NCBI RefSeq assembly: GCF_017744555.1
Contig: NZ_JAGIBD010000011.1
Span: forward strand, 13,873-77,872
From: Cellulomonas sp.
GTDB lineage: Bacteria > Actinomycetota > Actinomycetes > Actinomycetales > Cellulomonadaceae
Direction of reading: 5' to 3'
Length of the DNA stretch: 64,000 nucleotides
Positions within the stretch are counted from its first letter, which is position 1. The number at the start of each line of letters is the position of its first letter. The notes under the pieces were generated by a model. It was not told the DNA's origin and ran no database searches. It was given only the letters and a program-made list of their open reading frames with translations. The position numbers were made by a program, and so were the translations under genes. Positions 62,181 through 64,000 of this stretch are shown in pieces.

Positions 62181-63422
62181 TCAGGCCGTTCGCAGCGCCT
62201 CCGTCGGCGGCACCCGGGCCGCACGCAGCGCGGGGTACAGCCCGACGAGCGACCCGATGACGAGCGAGCACGCGAGCCCCGCCGCGACCGGCTTCCACGG
62301 GACGATCAGCGCCCACCCCTGCGCGCTGGCGTACCCCCAGGTCACGGCCACGCCGAGCACGGCGCCGGCGAGCCCGCCGAGCGACGACAGCAGCACCGAC
62401 TCGACGAGGAACTGCCCGCCGATCGAGCCGCGCGTAGCCCCGAGCGCCCGGCGCACACCGATCTCCCGGCGGCGCTCCAGCACGGACACGACCATGACGT
62501 TCGCGATCCCGACACCGCCGACGAGCAGCGCGACACCGCCGAGGCCGAGAGCCAGCAGCGTGAACGACCGGGTCGCGGCGTCCTGCGCGGCGAGCGCGTC
62601 GGACGGGCGGGACACCCGGACCTCGTCGGGCGCCGACGGGTTCGCGGTCCGGGCGAGCAGCGCGCGCGTGGCCACGACCTGGTCGGGATCGACCCGCACG
62701 TACACGCCGGAGGGCGGCAGGTCGTCGTCGGAGACCGCATCGGCGACCGTCGTCCCGATGATCGCCGCGGAGTCCAGCTCGGACGCGAGGACGACGGGGT
62801 CGAGGATGCCGACGACGGTGAACGGCCGGCTGCCGATCCACACGTCGACGCCGCCGTCGAGCGGCCCGATCGCGAGCCGTCGCGCGGCCGTCGCGCCGAG
62901 CACCACGGCGGGGTAGCGCGAGGTCGCGTCGTCGAGCCAGCGCCCCTCGCGGAGCGTCGCCGCGACCGTGCCGAGCAGGTCCAGGTCGGCGGCGACGACG
63001 CCGATGCCGCTCGTCTCGCTCGTCGGGACCAGCGCGTTGCGGCGGACGGTCGCGTCGACCTTCCGGACGGCCGCGGCGGACTCGACCGTGGGGATGCGGG
63101 CGATCATCCCCACGGACTCGTCGGGCAGCGTCGCATCGTCCCCCATGACCCCCTGTCCCGGCGCGACGGTGAGCAGGTTGGTGCCGAGCGCGTCGAGCTG
63201 CGCCTGCAGGTCGGCGCGCGACGACTCGGACAGCCCGAGCACGCCGACGAGCGCGGTGATGCCGATCGCGACGCCGAGCGCCGACAGCGCCGTGCGGCCC
63301 TTGCGGACCGTGAGCCCGCGCGCGCCGAGCCGCAGCCGGTCGCCCGCGGACATGCGGCGCACGACGGTCCGGGCGTCGGGCGTCGGGTGCGCGACCCGCG
63401 GCCCGACCTCGGTGCGGGTCAC
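62181..63422 (-). CDS. MacB-family ABC transporter permease
   Basis: A 413-residue FtsX/MacB permease: N-terminal helix ([20 protein letters not shown]), a periplasmic MacB-PCD domain (about 60-270, with APGQGVMGD and [16 protein letters not shown]), then three C-terminal helices with [21 protein letters not shown] and [23 protein letters not shown] at 63422 overlaps the ATPase stop (GTGA). Such complexes use mechanotransmission to move peptides, lipoproteins or drugs in the envelope. Confidence 0.92.
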   Translation of the reverse strand: MTRTEVGPRVAHPTPDARTVVRRMSAGDRLRLGARGLTVRKGRTALSALGVAIGITALVGVLGLSESSRADLQAQLDALGTNLLTVAPGQGVMGDDATLPDESVGMIARIPTVESAAAVRKVDATVRRNALVPTSETSGIGVVAADLDLLGTVAATLREGRWLDDATSRYPAVVLGATAARRLAIGPLDGGVDVWIGSRPFTVVGILDPVVLASELDSAAIIGTTVADAVSDDDLPPSGVYVRVDPDQVVATRALLARTANPSAPDEVRVSRPSDALAAQDAATRSFTLLALGLGGVALLVGGVGIANVMVVSVLERRREIGVRRALGATRGSIGGQFLVESVLLSSLGGLAGAVLGVAVTWGYASAQGWALIVPWKPVAAGLACSLVIGSLVGLYPALRAARVPPTEALRTA

Positions 63423-64000
63423 GACGTCACCACCGCGGGGCACGAGTCGTGCTCCACGCGGCCGTCGCGCATCGACACGACCCGCGGCAGCCGCCCGGCG
63501 ATGTGCTCGTCGTGCGTGACGACGACGATCGTCGCACCCTCGTCGTGCAGCCGGTCGAACAGGTCGAGCACCGCCGCGCCGGACGCCTGGTCGAGGTTCC
63601 CCGTGGGCTCGTCGGCCAGCAGGATGCGCGGCGCGTGCACGAGCGCGCGGGCGACGGCGACGCGCTGGCACTCGCCGCCGGACAGCTCCCCGGGCGTGTG
63701 CCGGGCCCGGGCGCCGAGGCCGACGCGGTCGAGCGCCTCGCGGGCCCGCCGGAGCCGGTCGGGCCGGCGGACGCCCTGGTACAGCAGCCCGTCCGCGACG
63801 TTCTCCAGCGCGGACCGCCCGTCCAGCAGGAAGAACTGCTGGAACACGAACCCGAGGTGCACCGCCCGGACCCGGGACAGGGCGGCGTCCGACATCGCCG
63901 TGACGTCGTCGCCCGCGAGCCGCACGCGCCCCGTCGAAGGCCGGTCGAGCGCGCCCATCACGTGGAGCAGCGTCGACTTGCCTGAGCCCGACGGCCCGAC
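63419..64000 (-). CDS. MacB/LolD-type ABC ATPase, partial (N-terminus beyond window)
   Basis: The visible 193 residues begin inside Walker A ([15 protein letters not shown]) at the window edge, then have [13 protein letters not shown] (Q-loop), [15 protein letters not shown], Walker [13 protein letters not shown] and VVTHDEHIA. The Q-loop and DEPTGNLD are typical of the MacB/LolD group. The track starts it at 63961, but the frame is open to 64000. Overlaps the permease gene. Confidence 0.93.
   Translation of the reverse strand, partial: VGPSGSGKSTLLHVMGALDRPSTGRVRLAGDDVTAMSDAALSRVRAVHLGFVFQQFFLLDGRSALENVADGLLYQGVRRPDRLRRAREALDRVGLGARARHTPGELSGGECQRVAVARALVHAPRILLADEPTGNLDQASGAAVLDLFDRLHDEGATIVVVTHDEHIAGRLPRVVSMRDGRVEHDSCPAVVTS

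Overview
The window is about 74% G+C (estimated by eye), uses GTG starts often, and has actinobacterial leaderless promoters. It carries a GH6 cellulase, a GH81 beta-1,3-glucanase, a CE3-like esterase with a CBM2, Pro-Thr linkers, and a pncB-clpS-murI-rph-rdgB block ordered as in mycobacteria. Together these point to a cellulolytic actinobacterium, most likely Cellulomonas or a close relative. Nearly all of it is coding; no gene-free stretch exceeds 300 bases (the longest are 49894-50182 and 58737-58999). I see no tRNA, rRNA, IS element, prophage or CRISPR array.

Layout. 1-3268 (minus): prpD-prpB-prpC, the methylcitrate cycle for propionate; prpC runs off the left edge. 3446-7536: hen1-pnkp, a two-gene RNA repair cassette, divergent from prp. 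7671-11365: sulfate ABC importer (binding protein, CysT, CysW, CysA). 11386-15173: orphan Hcp-like protein, DinB/DUF664 protein, DHA2 efflux pump, and an ArsR regulator with an AHSA1/SRPBCC protein. 15304-16593: secreted GH6 cellulase. 16699-20112: ABC-2 exporter with a divergent TetR regulator. 20171-22561: acylphosphatase, luciferase-like oxidoreductase, and luxS-mtnN (activated methyl cycle, AI-2). 22637-26221: type III PKS, ICMT-like methyltransferase and FAD oxidoreductase with a divergent UbiA prenyltransferase, probably a phenolic-lipid or meroterpenoid pathway.

26618-31861: ABC-2 exporter with a LolA/RseB-like envelope protein and a divergent two-component system. 31868-35323: Cys-rich/pentapeptide fusion, small membrane protein, AlkA-like glycosylase, DUF72, S4 RNA-binding protein. 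35458-37827: CE3-CBM2 secreted esterase and an amidohydrolase. 37911-41119: pgi, a small membrane protein and a second luciferase-like oxidoreductase. 41291-47600: ROK regulator, sugar ABC importer, ROK kinase and nagB, a likely amino-sugar (GlcNAc/chitooligosaccharide) catabolic operon. 47684-49893: DUF3039 plus DEAD-like helicase. 50183-55915: small membrane protein, pncB, then clpS, DUF2017, murI, MBL-fold hydrolase, rph, rdgB. 55922-58736: ABC-F, NUDIX, thioredoxin. 59000-62080: GH81 glucanase. 62181-64000: MacB-type permease and its ATPase, which runs off the right edge.

Themes. Polymer-degrading enzymes (GH6, GH81, CE3-CBM2) sit beside sugar uptake and central sugar genes (pgi, nagB). 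CRP/GlxR-like sites occur before the GH81 gene and the amino-sugar regulator, and a CelR/CebR-like box lies inside the start of the GH6 gene. In both importers whose binding-protein gene leads the operon, a strong perfect hairpin lies at the binding-protein/permease junction. The most notable known system is Hen1-Pnkp RNA repair; the most notable small-scale structure is the 19-bp hairpin buried in the first codons of cysT.
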